Shown piece by piece: positions 48,762 to 58,532 of a stretch of DNA of 64,000 nt. The notes below the pieces were generated by a model. It did not search any database. It had not been told where the DNA came from and saw only the letters and a list, made by a program, of their open reading frames with translations. How positions within the stretch are numbered: the stretch's first letter is position 1; every line of letters begins with the position of its first letter. The position numbers and the translations under genes are program-made. Origin of the DNA: Bacteroides finegoldii DSM 17565 (GTDB lineage: Bacteria; Bacteroidota; Bacteroidia; Bacteroidales; Bacteroidaceae); NCBI RefSeq assembly GCF_000156195.1, contig NZ_GG688326.1:141611-205610 (forward strand), given 5' to 3'.

Positions 48762-51176
48762 ATGGTTGAGGAAAGAAAAGAAAAAACGGGGGTACAATCC
48801 GAAGAACAGATCAATATTCAGGAAATCCTTTTCCGCTATCTGATTCATTGGCCATGGTTCGTAGTTTCGGTAATAGTTTGTGTTGCTTTAGCATGGGGAT
48901 ATCTACGTCTGACAACACCTGTATATAATATTTCTGCCACTGTTCTGATTAAGGATGAAAAGAAGGGTGGCGGTGCGAATATGTCTTCCGAACTGGAAAA
49001 GATGGGGCTAAACGGTTTTGTCTCTTCATCAAGTAATATAGAGAATGAAATTGAAGTGCTAAAATCCAGAACATTGGCAAGGGAGGTAGTCAGTTCTTTA
49101 GGCTTGTTTGTGACCTATATGGACGAAGATAAGTTTCCAAACAAGGAATTGTATCGTACTTCTCCGGTTTTGGTCAGTCTGACCCCTCAGGAAGCGGACA
49201 GGCTTCCGCAGACAATGGAGATAGATATGCTTCTGCAACCTGCCGGTGCAATGGATGTGCAGGTCAAGGTGGGAAAAAAGGAGTACCGGAAACATCTTGA
49301 GAAATTGCCTGCCGTATTTCCTACCGATGAAGGTACGGTTGCTTTTTTTGCGAACAATGATACTTTGTCATCACTTCGTCCGGAAAGTGTAACAACAGAA
49401 CGTCATATTACGGCTTATATTAACAGGCCTTTTGCTGTAGCGAAAGGTTATGCCGGTTCCCTGTTGATAACCCCTACCTCGAAGGCGACTTCCGTCGTGA
49501 CCGTTTCACTTAAGAATTCTAATACCCAGCGTGGCAAGGACTATATAGACAAACTGCTTGAGATGTATAATATCAATGCTAACAATGACAAGAATGAGGT
49601 AGCCCAGAGAACGGGCGAGTTCATTGATGAGCGTATTGATATCATCTCAAAAGAATTGGGTAGCACGGAACGCGATCTGGAGAATTTCAAGCGTAGTGCG
49701 GGTATCACTGATTTAACAAGTGAGGCTCAGATTGCCTTAACTGGTAATGCCGAATATGAAAAGAAGCGGGTGGAAAATCAGACACAGATTAATCTTGTAA
49801 TGGATTTGAAAAAATATTTGCAGGGTAGTGAATACGAAGTGCTGCCTGCGAATGTCGGTTTGCAGGATGCCGGGGTAGCGGGGGCGATTGACCGGTATAA
49901 TGAGATGGTGGCCGAACGTAAACGCCTGTTACGTACATCAACGGAAAGCAATCCGGCAATTGTGAATCTTACTACCAGTATCCGTGCGATGCGCAGTAAT
50001 ATACAGACCACTCTGGATGCCACGTTGAAAGGACTTGAAATAACGAAAGCTGATTTGATTCGTGAAGCGAGTCGTTATTCCCGTCGTATCAGTGATGCTC
50101 CGACTCAGGAACGTCAGTTTGTGAGTATTGCCCGTCAGCAAGAAATCAAGTCCGGTTTGTATCTGATGCTACTTCAGAAGCGTGAGGAGAATGCCATTGT
50201 CTTGGCTGCCATAGCCAATAATGCCAAGATTATTGACGAGGCACAGGCGGACAGTACTCCGATTTCCCCGAAACGGATGACGATTTATTTGGCGGCTTTG
50301 GTATTTGGAATAGGTATTCCGGTAGGTGTTATTTATTTGATCGGTCTGACCAAATTTAAGATAGAAGGTCGTGCTGATGTTGAAAAATTGACTTCGCTCC
50401 CTGTTGTTGGTGATATTCCATTGGCAGATGAAAAGATGGGAGCTATTGCCGTATTTGAGAATCAGAACAATTTGATGAGCGAAACCTTCCGTAATGTCCG
50501 TACCAATCTTCAGTTTATGCTTGAAAATGGTAAGAATGTAATTTTGGTAACTTCTACAGTTAGTGGTGAAGGAAAATCTTTTATATCCGCCAATCTGGCT
50601 ATCAGCCTTTCTTTGTTAGGGAAAAAAGTCGTGATAGTAGGCCTTGACATTCGTAAGCCCGGATTGAACAAAGTTTTCAACCTACCTAAGAAAGAGTATG
50701 GTATCACTCAATTCCTTACCAATTCCACTGTAAATCTGATGGATTTGGTGCATCATTCTGATATAAACAAGAATTTATATATTCTTCCAGGTGGAACAGT
50801 TCCCCCTAATCCAACAGAGTTGTTGGCTCGTGACGGTTTGGAGAAAGCTGTTGAAATCTTGAGGAAGAATTTTGATTACGTGATATTGGATACGGCACCT
50901 GTGGGTATGGTAACTGATACTTTGCTTATAGGACGTGTAGCGGACTTATCTGTTTATGTATGCCGTGCTGATTACACCCGTAAAACGGAGTTTACCCTGA
51001 TCAATGAACTTGCCGAGAATAATAAACTGCCTAATCTCTGTATTGTTATCAATGGCTTGGATCTTCAGAAGAAGAAATATGGTTATTACTATGGTTATGG
51101 CAAATATGGCAAGTATTATGGCTATGGTAAACATTATGGTTATGGGGAGTATAAGATAAAATACAAGGCTAATTAA
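48762..51176 (+). CDS. Wzc-type polysaccharide co-polymerase / BY-kinase
   Basis: An 804-residue inner-membrane protein. A Wzz domain (membrane helices about 29-48 and 508-530, periplasmic coiled coil between, with the GNVR-type region ISDAPTQERQFVSIARQQ) is fused to a cytoplasmic bacterial tyrosine kinase: Walker A SGEGKSFISANLAISL near 600, VVIVGLDIRKPGLNKVF (Walker A') and VILDTAPVGMVTD (Walker B). The C-terminus ends in a striking Tyr-Gly-Lys run (GYGKYGKYYGYGK), the usual autophosphorylation cluster. It sets chain length and drives export with Wza. Confidence 0.93.
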   Translation: MVEERKEKTGVQSEEQINIQEILFRYLIHWPWFVVSVIVCVALAWGYLRLTTPVYNISATVLIKDEKKGGGANMSSELEKMGLNGFVSSSSNIENEIEVLKSRTLAREVVSSLGLFVTYMDEDKFPNKELYRTSPVLVSLTPQEADRLPQTMEIDMLLQPAGAMDVQVKVGKKEYRKHLEKLPAVFPTDEGTVAFFANNDTLSSLRPESVTTERHITAYINRPFAVAKGYAGSLLITPTSKATSVVTVSLKNSNTQRGKDYIDKLLEMYNINANNDKNEVAQRTGEFIDERIDIISKELGSTERDLENFKRSAGITDLTSEAQIALTGNAEYEKKRVENQTQINLVMDLKKYLQGSEYEVLPANVGLQDAGVAGAIDRYNEMVAERKRLLRTSTESNPAIVNLTTSIRAMRSNIQTTLDATLKGLEITKADLIREASRYSRRISDAPTQERQFVSIARQQEIKSGLYLMLLQKREENAIVLAAIANNAKIIDEAQADSTPISPKRMTIYLAALVFGIGIPVGVIYLIGLTKFKIEGRADVEKLTSLPVVGDIPLADEKMGAIAVFENQNNLMSETFRNVRTNLQFMLENGKNVILVTSTVSGEGKSFISANLAISLSLLGKKVVIVGLDIRKPGLNKVFNLPKKEYGITQFLTNSTVNLMDLVHHSDINKNLYILPGGTVPPNPTELLARDGLEKAVEILRKNFDYVILDTAPVGMVTDTLLIGRVADLSVYVCRADYTRKTEFTLINELAENNKLPNLCIVINGLDLQKKKYGYYYGYGKYGKYYGYGKHYGYGEYKIKYKAN

Positions 51177-51196
51177 TCAATAATAATATCAAAGAT

Positions 51197-52288
51197 ATGT
51201 CAGTGTTTAAAGACAAAGTCCTGTTGATCACAGGCGGTACAGGTTCATTCGGTAATGCCGTACTCCGTCGTTTTCTCACAAGTGATATCAAGGAAATCCG
51301 TATATTTTCACGGGATGAAAAGAAGCAGGATGATATGCGTCATCATCTTCAGGCACAGTATCCTGAACAAGCGTCAAAGGTGAAGTTTTATATCGGTAAT
51401 GTTCGTAACCGTGAATCTGTGGATGTTGCGATGCGTGGAGTGGATTATGTGTTTGCGGCTGCTGCTTTGAAGCAGGTACCTTCCTGTGAGTTTTTCCCTA
51501 TGGAAGCGGCCATGACTAATGTGATGGGCACAAGCAATGTATTGCTTTCAGCTATTGATCATCGTGTGAAGAATGTGGTTGTTCTTTCTACTGACAAGGC
51601 TGCCTATCCCATCAATGCCATGGGTATTTCTAAGGCTCTGATGGAAAAGGTGGCTATTGCGAAAGGGCGTGAACTTGGTGAAGGTGCGCAGACAACTATC
51701 TGTTGTACCCGTTATGGTAATGTAATGGCATCACGTGGTTCGGTTATTCCTTTGTGGGTGGAGCAGATCATGTTAGGCAAATCCATTACTATTACAGATC
51801 CTAATATGACCCGTTTCATGATGACATTGGATGATGCGGTGGATCTTGTTATCTATGCCTTTACCCATGGTCACAATGGTGATCTCTTCGTACAGAAAGC
51901 TCCTGCCGCGACCTTGGATGTGCTTGCTGAAGCCTTGAAGCAGATTTATTCTAAGATTGATCCCAAATACGGTGAAACCGAAGTCAAGGTTATCGGTACC
52001 CGTCACGGTGAAAAACTTTATGAGACTCTTGTCACTCGTGAAGAAATGGCAAAAGCTATTGATTGCGGCAACTACTACCGTATTCCTTGCGACAGTCGTG
52101 ACCTCAACTATGACAAGTTCTTTGTGGAAGGTAATGAGAAGGTTTCAGCAATTGAGGATTATCACTCTCACAACACCGCACGTCTAGATGTTGAGGGGAT
52201 GAAGGAACAGCTTATGCGTTTGCGCTTTATTCAGGAGGATCTCGGTTTGATAGAGCGTGCCAAATCAAAAGAAATCCGTTCCGAATAA
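51197..52288 (+). CDS. UDP-GlcNAc 4,6-dehydratase / 5-epimerase (CapE/FnlA-like)
   Basis: A 363-residue SDR enzyme with LITGGTGSFGNAVLRRFL at residues 9-26, AAALKQVPSCEFFPMEA, and the active site VLSTDKAAYPINAMGISKALMEK. Members convert UDP-GlcNAc to a 4-keto-6-deoxy sugar, the first step to UDP-L-FucNAc. Together with the CapF- and CapG-like genes that follow directly it makes up a complete pathway. Its stop overlaps the next start (TAATG). Confidence 0.92.
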   Translation: MSVFKDKVLLITGGTGSFGNAVLRRFLTSDIKEIRIFSRDEKKQDDMRHHLQAQYPEQASKVKFYIGNVRNRESVDVAMRGVDYVFAAAALKQVPSCEFFPMEAAMTNVMGTSNVLLSAIDHRVKNVVVLSTDKAAYPINAMGISKALMEKVAIAKGRELGEGAQTTICCTRYGNVMASRGSVIPLWVEQIMLGKSITITDPNMTRFMMTLDDAVDLVIYAFTHGHNGDLFVQKAPAATLDVLAEALKQIYSKIDPKYGETEVKVIGTRHGEKLYETLVTREEMAKAIDCGNYYRIPCDSRDLNYDKFFVEGNEKVSAIEDYHSHNTARLDVEGMKEQLMRLRFIQEDLGLIERAKSKEIRSE

Positions 52289-53490
52289 TGAAGATACTTG
52301 TAACAGGCGCCAAAGGTTTCGTAGGAAAAAATCTTTGTGCCGAGCTCAACAATATAAAGGAAGGAAAGGCCCGCTGTTATGGCGGCCTTGTTATTGATGC
52401 TGTTTATGAATATGATATAGACAGTAATCCGGAGGAATTGGATGTTTACTGTTCTGACTGTGACTTCGTCTTCAACTTGGCAGGTGTAAACCGTCCCAAA
52501 GAGAATAGCGAGTTTATGAGCGGCAACTTCGGCTTTGCATCAATATTGCTCGACTGTTTGAAAGCTCATAAGAACACTTGCCCCGTGATGCTGTCAAGTA
52601 GTATTCAGGCAACCCTGATCGGCCGTTATGGTACGAGCGATTACGGCAAGAGCAAGTTAGCGGGTGAGGAGCTGTTCTTTGAGTACGGTAGAGAAACAGG
52701 TGCTAAAGTATTGGTATATCGTTTTCCGAATCTTTTCGGCAAATGGTGTCGTCCAAATTATAACAGCGCGGTTGCCACATTCTGTAACAACATTGCCAAC
52801 AACCTTGACATACAGGTGAATGATTCCTGTGTGGAACTTGAACTTCTTTATATCGATGATCTTGTAAAAGAAATGATAAGTGCCTTGCAGGGTAATGAAC
52901 ATCACTGTGAATTTGACGGTGTGAAGACTGTTCTTACCGCCAATGGCCGTTATTGCGCCGTACCTGTTACCCATAAAGCAACTTTGGGTGAAATAGTTTC
53001 GTTGCTTGAATCTTTTAAAGCACAGCCCCAAACATTGCTAATGCCCGAGATACCGGAAAATTCATTCGCCAAGAAGCTTTACAGTACTTTTCTTAGCTAT
53101 TTGCCCAAGGAGAAGGCTGTCTTTCCGTTGAAGATGAACGTAGATGAGCGCGGCAGTTTCACAGAACTGCTGAAGACGGTAAATTGCGGTCAGTTTAGTG
53201 TGAATATAAGTAAGCCAGGGGTTACCAAGGGGCAGCATTGGCATCATACGAAATGGGAGTTCTTTATTGTTGTGTCGGGTAAGGCTCTCATTCAGCAACG
53301 TAGGATAGATACGGATGAAGTACTGAATTTTGAGGTTAGCGGTGATAAGATAGAGGCTGTACACATGTTGCCCGGCTATACTCACAATATCATAAACCTC
53401 TCTGATACTTGCGATTTGGTAACCCTCATGTGGGCGAATGAGGCATTTGATCCCAATTGTCCGGACACTTATTTCTTACCCGTAGAATAA
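52288..53490 (+). CDS. CapF/FnlB-like reductase with C-terminal cupin domain
   Basis: A 400-residue two-domain protein: N-terminal SDR (VTGAKGFVGKNLCAELNN at 5-22; SSSIQATL, then YGTSDYGKSKLAGEEL with the Tyr-x-x-x-Lys pair) and a C-terminal cupin (about 275-400) with GQHWHHTKWEFFIVVSGKA, the metal-binding histidines seen in S. aureus CapF. It epimerises and reduces the CapE product toward UDP-L-TalNAc. Position between CapE- and CapG-like genes supports this. Confidence 0.92.
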   Translation: MKILVTGAKGFVGKNLCAELNNIKEGKARCYGGLVIDAVYEYDIDSNPEELDVYCSDCDFVFNLAGVNRPKENSEFMSGNFGFASILLDCLKAHKNTCPVMLSSSIQATLIGRYGTSDYGKSKLAGEELFFEYGRETGAKVLVYRFPNLFGKWCRPNYNSAVATFCNNIANNLDIQVNDSCVELELLYIDDLVKEMISALQGNEHHCEFDGVKTVLTANGRYCAVPVTHKATLGEIVSLLESFKAQPQTLLMPEIPENSFAKKLYSTFLSYLPKEKAVFPLKMNVDERGSFTELLKTVNCGQFSVNISKPGVTKGQHWHHTKWEFFIVVSGKALIQQRRIDTDEVLNFEVSGDKIEAVHMLPGYTHNIINLSDTCDLVTLMWANEAFDPNCPDTYFLPVE

Positions 53491-53498
53491 ATACAATT

Positions 53499-54683
53499 AT
53501 GGCAGATATTAAGACAGATTATAGCGACGTAAAGTTTGCAGATAACGGCAAACTGAAACTTCTTATCATAGTAGGTACAAGGCCTGAGATTATTCGTCTT
53601 GCGGCAGTTATTACCAAGTGTCGCAAGTATTTTGATACAGTATTGGCGCATACCGGTCAGAACTATGATTACAATCTCAACGGGGTATTTTTCAAGGATT
53701 TGAAATTAGCCGCTCCGGAGGTTTATATGGATGCTGTGGGTGATGACCTCGGCTCAACGGTCGGCAATATCATCAACTGCTCCTACAAATTAATGAATGC
53801 AATCAAGCCTGATGCATTGCTCATATTAGGTGATACCAACTCTTGCTTGAGTGCCATTGCGGCAAAGCGTTTGCACATCCCTATTTTCCATATGGAGGCA
53901 GGAAACCGTTGTAAAGATGAGTGCCTGCCTGAGGAGACCAACCGGCGCATTGTTGATATTATCAGTGACGTAAATCTGGCATATAGCGAGCACGCAAGGA
54001 GATACCTTCACGAATGCGGTCTCCCTAAAGAACGTACTTATGTGACCGGTAGTCCCATGGCTGAGGTATTGCATGCCAATCTTGCTGATATAGAGGCTAG
54101 CGACATTCACCGTCGTCTTGGTTTGGAGAAGGGAAAGTATATCCTACTTAGTGCTCATCGCGAGGAGAATATTGACACAGAAGAGAATTTCCTTTCCCTG
54201 TTTAATGCTATCAATGCCATAGCTGAGAGGTACGATATGCCTATTCTTTACAGTTGTCATCCTCGCTCACGTAACCGAATAGAGAAGAGTGGTTTCCAAT
54301 TGGATAAGCGTGTAATTCGTCACGAACCTCTCGGTTTCCATGATTACAATTGTCTGCAAATGAATGCAGCCGCTGTAATCAGTGATTCAGGCACTCTGCC
54401 TGAGGAAAGCAGCTTCTTTACCAGTGTGGGACATCCTTTCCCGGCAGTCTGTATCCGTACCAGTACCGAGCGTCCCGAATCGTTGGACAAGGCAGGATTT
54501 ATCCTTGCCGGTATTGATGAAAAATCCCTTCTTCAGGCTGTTGATACTGCCATTGCTATGAATGCTGAAGGGGATAACGGGATACCTGTACCTGTGTATG
54601 TTGAGGATGTTGCCAACAAGGTGGTGAAGATTATTCAGAGTTATACGGGGGTGGTAAACAAAATGGTGTGGAGAAAAAAGTAG
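53499..54683 (+). CDS. UDP-N-acetylglucosamine 2-epimerase-like enzyme (CapG/FnlC-like)
   Basis: A 394-residue GT-B-fold epimerase from ATG 53499, with IIVGTRPEIIRLAAVITK, HTGQNYD, HMEAGNRCKDECLPEETNRRI, SAHREENIDT and SDSGTLPEES, the classic WecB/CapG residues. After CapE and CapF it is expected to turn UDP-L-TalNAc into UDP-L-FucNAc rather than make UDP-ManNAc. An upstream TTG in frame overlaps CapF and is rejected. Downstream of it the operon is interrupted by an EcsC relic and base composition changes. Confidence 0.92.
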   Translation: MADIKTDYSDVKFADNGKLKLLIIVGTRPEIIRLAAVITKCRKYFDTVLAHTGQNYDYNLNGVFFKDLKLAAPEVYMDAVGDDLGSTVGNIINCSYKLMNAIKPDALLILGDTNSCLSAIAAKRLHIPIFHMEAGNRCKDECLPEETNRRIVDIISDVNLAYSEHARRYLHECGLPKERTYVTGSPMAEVLHANLADIEASDIHRRLGLEKGKYILLSAHREENIDTEENFLSLFNAINAIAERYDMPILYSCHPRSRNRIEKSGFQLDKRVIRHEPLGFHDYNCLQMNAAAVISDSGTLPEESSFFTSVGHPFPAVCIRTSTERPESLDKAGFILAGIDEKSLLQAVDTAIAMNAEGDNGIPVPVYVEDVANKVVKIIQSYTGVVNKMVWRKK

Positions 54684-54733
54684 GAAAATCAGAAACTGTG
54701 ATTTCTCAACATAATATTTAAAAATGAAATGAT

Positions 54734-55435
54734 ATGGGAAACGAAAGTGAATTGTGGAATAAAATACTATCGAGGGCAATAGCTCTTCCTTTTGTGAAAG
54801 TAGATAGGGAGTCTTTTTTACGTAAAGAATTAGCTCTTTATTGCAATCATGATATGTTGGATATTGGCATTAAGGAATCTCCATTGAAAGTATTGCATTA
54901 AAAACAAATATCAAGAATTGCTAGCGGATGTATAAAGTATCATTTGATGTTGGTTTGTGGTACATCTGCTTCAGCAGGATTACCCGGTGGATGGGTTTTG
55001 AATGGGACTATTCCTGCGGATATTGCTCAGTTCTATGGACATATCTTTGCGTTGATGTAAAAACTGCTTTATCTTTATGGTTGGCCTGATTTGCAGGGTG
55101 AAGAAGGGAAGTTGAATGATGAGGCAGCGTATATTTTAACACTGTTTACTGGAGGAATGATGGGGTCTTAAGTGGCATTGGAAACTATGAAAATTTCTAA
55201 GGCTTTTGCTGAGCAAGTGGCGATTAGGCTCCCTAGACAAACATTAACTAGATATGCTATTTATAATACCTCTAAACAAGTAGCAAAATGGATTGGAATA
55301 AAATTAACAAAAGATACATTTGCGAGAGGAGTTTCTAAAGTAATACCATTAATTGGAGTTCCTATATCTACAGGATTAACTTATTGGACTTTTAAACCTA
55401 TGGTCAACCGTTTGAAGAAAAGTTTGGATGAATAA
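54734..55435 (+). pseudogene. EcsC-family protein relic with three in-frame TAA codons
   Basis: One frame runs from ATG 54734 to a final stop at 55433-55435 (233 codons) with no frameshift but TAA at 54899, 55058 and 55169. Read through, it gives an EcsC-like protein: SASAGLPGGWVLNGTIPADI, then YGHIFAL[stop]KLLYLYGWPD, MMGS[stop]VALETM, and VSKVIPLIGVPISTGLTYW near the end. Gln (CAA) would fit all three stop positions, so three C-to-T changes explain the break. The last piece (55172-55435) could be read from GTG but would lack most of the domain. It lies between the FucNAc and sialic acid cassettes. Confidence 0.7.
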
Positions 55436-55676
55436 TTGATTTTGTTAGTGGATTGTTAGTTTAAAACTCTAGTTAGCCAACAAGAATCATTTTGGAGTCA
55501 GGAGCATAGCATGAGTAAAGGGAAGACAGAGGGGGAATGACAAAACTGAAACATATTCAAATCTGATTGCTAACATCCAATAGTTGATAACGTTTTTTAT
55601 TCTTAATATATTTCAGTTTATAGTCACTTATAAAGTTCCTAAAAAGGGGGACTAATTTGAATACTAAAAAAAATGT
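55436..55676. other. AT-rich gap before neuD
   Basis: About 240 bases between the EcsC relic and the sialic acid genes. No gene, strong promoter or hairpin is seen. It marks the start of visibly more AT-rich DNA. Confidence 0.5.
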
Positions 55677-56315
55677 ATGAAAAATCTTATAATAGTGGGA
55701 GCGGGCGGATATGCAAAGTCTGTTCTTGATTCTCTTGATCATATGAATTTCAGAATGATGGGATACATTGATGATGTGAAACCAAGAGGAATTGATCATC
55801 AGGGATTTCCGGTTCTTGGGAATAGTATAGATTGTATTGAGAATATTAATGAGTATGTTTACTTTGTCGCTATTGGAAATAATGCTAAGCGTAAAGTTTG
55901 GTTCGATAAACTCAAAAAACGTAATCTTTCACTTATTAATGTAATTGACAAGTCTGCACTTGTATCTCATGCAGCATCTATTGGGGAAGGTTGCTTTATT
56001 GGCAAACTTGCTATTCTCAATCATGGTAGTTCGGTAGGTGATAACTGTGTTATTAATACTCGTGCCCTTATTGAACATGGTTGCCATGTAATGGATCATG
56101 TAAATGTTTCAACGAACGCAACTCTTAATGGAGATGTTATTTGCGAAGAGGGAAGTTTTGTAGGGAGTGGGACTGTTATTAATGGTCAACTGACTATTGG
56201 AAGTTGGGCACTAGTAGGTTCAGGGGCAGTGGTTGTCAAAGATGTGAAACCTCATACAACAGTTGTAGGCGTACCAGCCAAAGAAATACGATCAACAAAT
56301 CATAAATACAATTGA
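55677..56315 (+). CDS. neuD: NeuD/PglD-like sugar O- or N-acetyltransferase
   Basis: A 212-residue protein: an N-terminal Rossmann-like domain (NLIIVGAGGYAKSVLDSL, residues 2-19) and a C-terminal left-handed beta helix with hexapeptide repeats (SIGEGCFIGKLAIL to TIGSWALVGSGAVVVKDV). This is the NeuD/PglD family. It sits 10 bases before neuB, so O-acetylation of sialic acid, or support of its synthesis, is inferred. His in the HGSSVGDN loop may be catalytic. Confidence 0.85.
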   Translation: MKNLIIVGAGGYAKSVLDSLDHMNFRMMGYIDDVKPRGIDHQGFPVLGNSIDCIENINEYVYFVAIGNNAKRKVWFDKLKKRNLSLINVIDKSALVSHAASIGEGCFIGKLAILNHGSSVGDNCVINTRALIEHGCHVMDHVNVSTNATLNGDVICEEGSFVGSGTVINGQLTIGSWALVGSGAVVVKDVKPHTTVVGVPAKEIRSTNHKYN

Positions 56316-56325
56316 GAATAGGAAG

Positions 56326-57339
56326 ATGAAACATATATATATAATTGCAGAAATCGGTTGTAATCATTGTGGTGATTTTGAACTTGCAAAAAGAATGGTT
56401 GATGAAGCTAAGGCTTGTGGTGTGGATGCTGTTAAATTCCAGACATTTAAGGCAGCGGAACTTATCTCCCGTTATGCCCCTAAGGCCGACTATCAAAAGG
56501 TAACAACCGGTAATGAAGAGAACCAACTTGAGATGACACGTAAACTTGAACTTCCATATGATGAATTTATTAAGCTTCGTGATTATGCTATTAGTCTCGG
56601 TCTTGATACTTTCTCTACTCCATTTGATATGGATTCTATTGACTTTCTGGAGAAAAAGGGACAAGTTATTTGGAAAATTCCTTCTGGAGAAGTGACTAAT
56701 CTTCCTTTTTTAGAGCGCATTGCTAAGTTTAAGATTACGGGTAAGAAGATAATCCTTTCAACTGGTATGTGTACAGTAGAAGAAATTCATCAGGCAGTAG
56801 ATATCATTTGCAAATATGAGAAACCTGAAAATCTAATCATCCTTCATTGTAATACAGAGTACCCTACACCGGATAAAGATGTAAATCTTAGTGCTATTGA
56901 TACACTCCATAAAGAATTCCCAGGTATAGCAATTGGTTTCTCTGATCATTCTGTTGGTTACGTAGCGGCAATTGGAGCTTGTATGAAAGATATTGTGCTA
57001 ATTGAAAAGCATTTTACACTTGACAAGAACCTTCCAGGTCCTGATCATAAAGCGTCTGCAACACCAAATGAACTCAAGGAGCTATGTCAAAATGTTCGAC
57101 GTATTGAAATTATTGCTGGTGAAGGGGGAAAAAAAGTTACTGAATCGGAGAGACGTAATATAAATATAGCTCGTAAGTCGATCGTTGCTCGTACTGCAAT
57201 AAAAAAAGGCGAACTTCTTACAGAACAAAATCTTACTTGTAAACGTCCTGGAAATGGTGTTAGTCCCATGGAATGGTATAATGTTCTTGGTACTGTTGCT
57301 GTTCGTGATTTTGAAGAGGATGAATTGATAGAGTTATAG
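56326..57339 (+). CDS. neuB: N-acetylneuraminate (sialic acid) synthase
   Basis: A 337-residue enzyme with a TIM barrel (about 1-270; IIAEIGCNHCGDFELAKRMV, AVKFQTFKAAELIS, STPFDMDSIDFL, GFSDHSVG) and a C-terminal antifreeze-like SAF domain (about 283-337; RKSIVARTAIKKGE, then CKRPGNGVSP). It condenses ManNAc (or a related hexose) with PEP. The neuC and neuA genes follow, so Neu5Ac or a close nonulosonate is the product; legionaminic or other variants cannot be excluded by sequence. Confidence 0.93.
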   Translation: MKHIYIIAEIGCNHCGDFELAKRMVDEAKACGVDAVKFQTFKAAELISRYAPKADYQKVTTGNEENQLEMTRKLELPYDEFIKLRDYAISLGLDTFSTPFDMDSIDFLEKKGQVIWKIPSGEVTNLPFLERIAKFKITGKKIILSTGMCTVEEIHQAVDIICKYEKPENLIILHCNTEYPTPDKDVNLSAIDTLHKEFPGIAIGFSDHSVGYVAAIGACMKDIVLIEKHFTLDKNLPGPDHKASATPNELKELCQNVRRIEIIAGEGGKKVTESERRNINIARKSIVARTAIKKGELLTEQNLTCKRPGNGVSPMEWYNVLGTVAVRDFEEDELIEL

Positions 57340-57380
57340 TAAATATTCTTTTGATTTTGTAAAATTAATTGAAATAATAT

Positions 57381-58526
57381 ATGAATAAATATAGAGTTGC
57401 CTTTGCTACTGGATCACGGGCTGATTATGGAATTGTACGTAACTATATTGCAAAATTGAATGCTGATACAGAAGTGGATTTTTGTGTTCTTACTACAGGA
57501 GCTCTTTTGATATCTCAATTTGGTAGTGCAGTTAATGTTATAGAACAAGATGGCTTTCGTATTGATTATAGAAATGTAATTCCACAAAAGATGGGTTCTC
57601 TTCATGATACATGTCATATCATGGCTCGAACTCTTGATGATTTCAGTCTATTTTTTTCTGAACATAAATATGATCTTCTTATTATTTTAGGTGATCGCTA
57701 TGAGATATATAGTGTATCTATTGCTGCAGCAATGCATAGGATTCCTATTTTACATCTTCATGGAGGAGAATTAACAGTTGCCAATTATGATGAGTTTATT
57801 CGTCACTCTATAACTAAGATGGCTACATGGCATATTACTAGTACAGAAGAATATCGTAATCGTGTAATTCAATTGGGTGAGAAGCCAGAGAACGTTTATT
57901 ATTTAGGAGCTTTGGGAGCAGAAAACTGCATGCATATCAATATGAAAAATGTATTAGCAGAACTACATGGTTTATATAATTCGTTTGTTGTTCTTTTCCA
58001 TCCAGAGACTCTTAATAGCGTATCACCATTAGAGCAAGTTGAAGAAATTCTTGAAGCTATAGAGTCATACATAAAGATTTACAAATTCATTTTTATAGGT
58101 TCAAATGCAGACACATATGCAGATCTGATAACTTGTCGGGTTAAGGAGTTTTGTAATGCTCATATTAATTGCTTTTTTTATACTAATCTCCATCCGGATA
58201 GTTATCACTATGCGGTTCAACAGTCAATAGCTCTTATAGGAAATTCAAGTAGTGGTATCATTGAAGTTCCTTCTCTTGGCAGTTATACTATAAATATAGG
58301 TGATCGTCAAACGGGACGTGTTAAGAGTAGTAGTATTTTGGATGTTCGCTGTAATGCAACTGCTATAAATGGGGCTATTCAATATGTTATTGAACATAAA
58401 GATACCCCAATAATAGATACCCCTTACTATAAGAAAAATTCAGCAGAGTTGTATTATCAAACTACTATGAATATCCTCCGTAGTAGTAAACAACAGTATA
58501 AAGAATTTTATGATATTAAGTTTTAA
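57381..58526 (+). CDS. neuC: UDP-N-acetylglucosamine 2-epimerase, hydrolysing
   Basis: A 381-residue GT-B-fold enzyme with ATGSRADYGIVRNYIAKL, LLIILGDRYEIYSVSIAA, LHLHGGELTVANYDEFIRH and LIGNSSSGIIEVPSLGSY. These are NeuC family signatures. It hydrolyses UDP-GlcNAc to ManNAc and UDP, feeding NeuB. It has the expected length and lies between neuB and neuA with short gaps. Confidence 0.93.
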   Translation: MNKYRVAFATGSRADYGIVRNYIAKLNADTEVDFCVLTTGALLISQFGSAVNVIEQDGFRIDYRNVIPQKMGSLHDTCHIMARTLDDFSLFFSEHKYDLLIILGDRYEIYSVSIAAAMHRIPILHLHGGELTVANYDEFIRHSITKMATWHITSTEEYRNRVIQLGEKPENVYYLGALGAENCMHINMKNVLAELHGLYNSFVVLFHPETLNSVSPLEQVEEILEAIESYIKIYKFIFIGSNADTYADLITCRVKEFCNAHINCFFYTNLHPDSYHYAVQQSIALIGNSSSGIIEVPSLGSYTINIGDRQTGRVKSSSILDVRCNATAINGAIQYVIEHKDTPIIDTPYYKKNSAELYYQTTMNILRSSKQQYKEFYDIKF

Positions 58527-58532
58527 AAATAT

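Noticed and set aside
54899..55171. Recoding of TAA as glutamine
   Set aside because: Neighbouring capsule genes end properly at TAA, and no recoding signal, suppressor tRNA or phage context is visible. Decay is much simpler.
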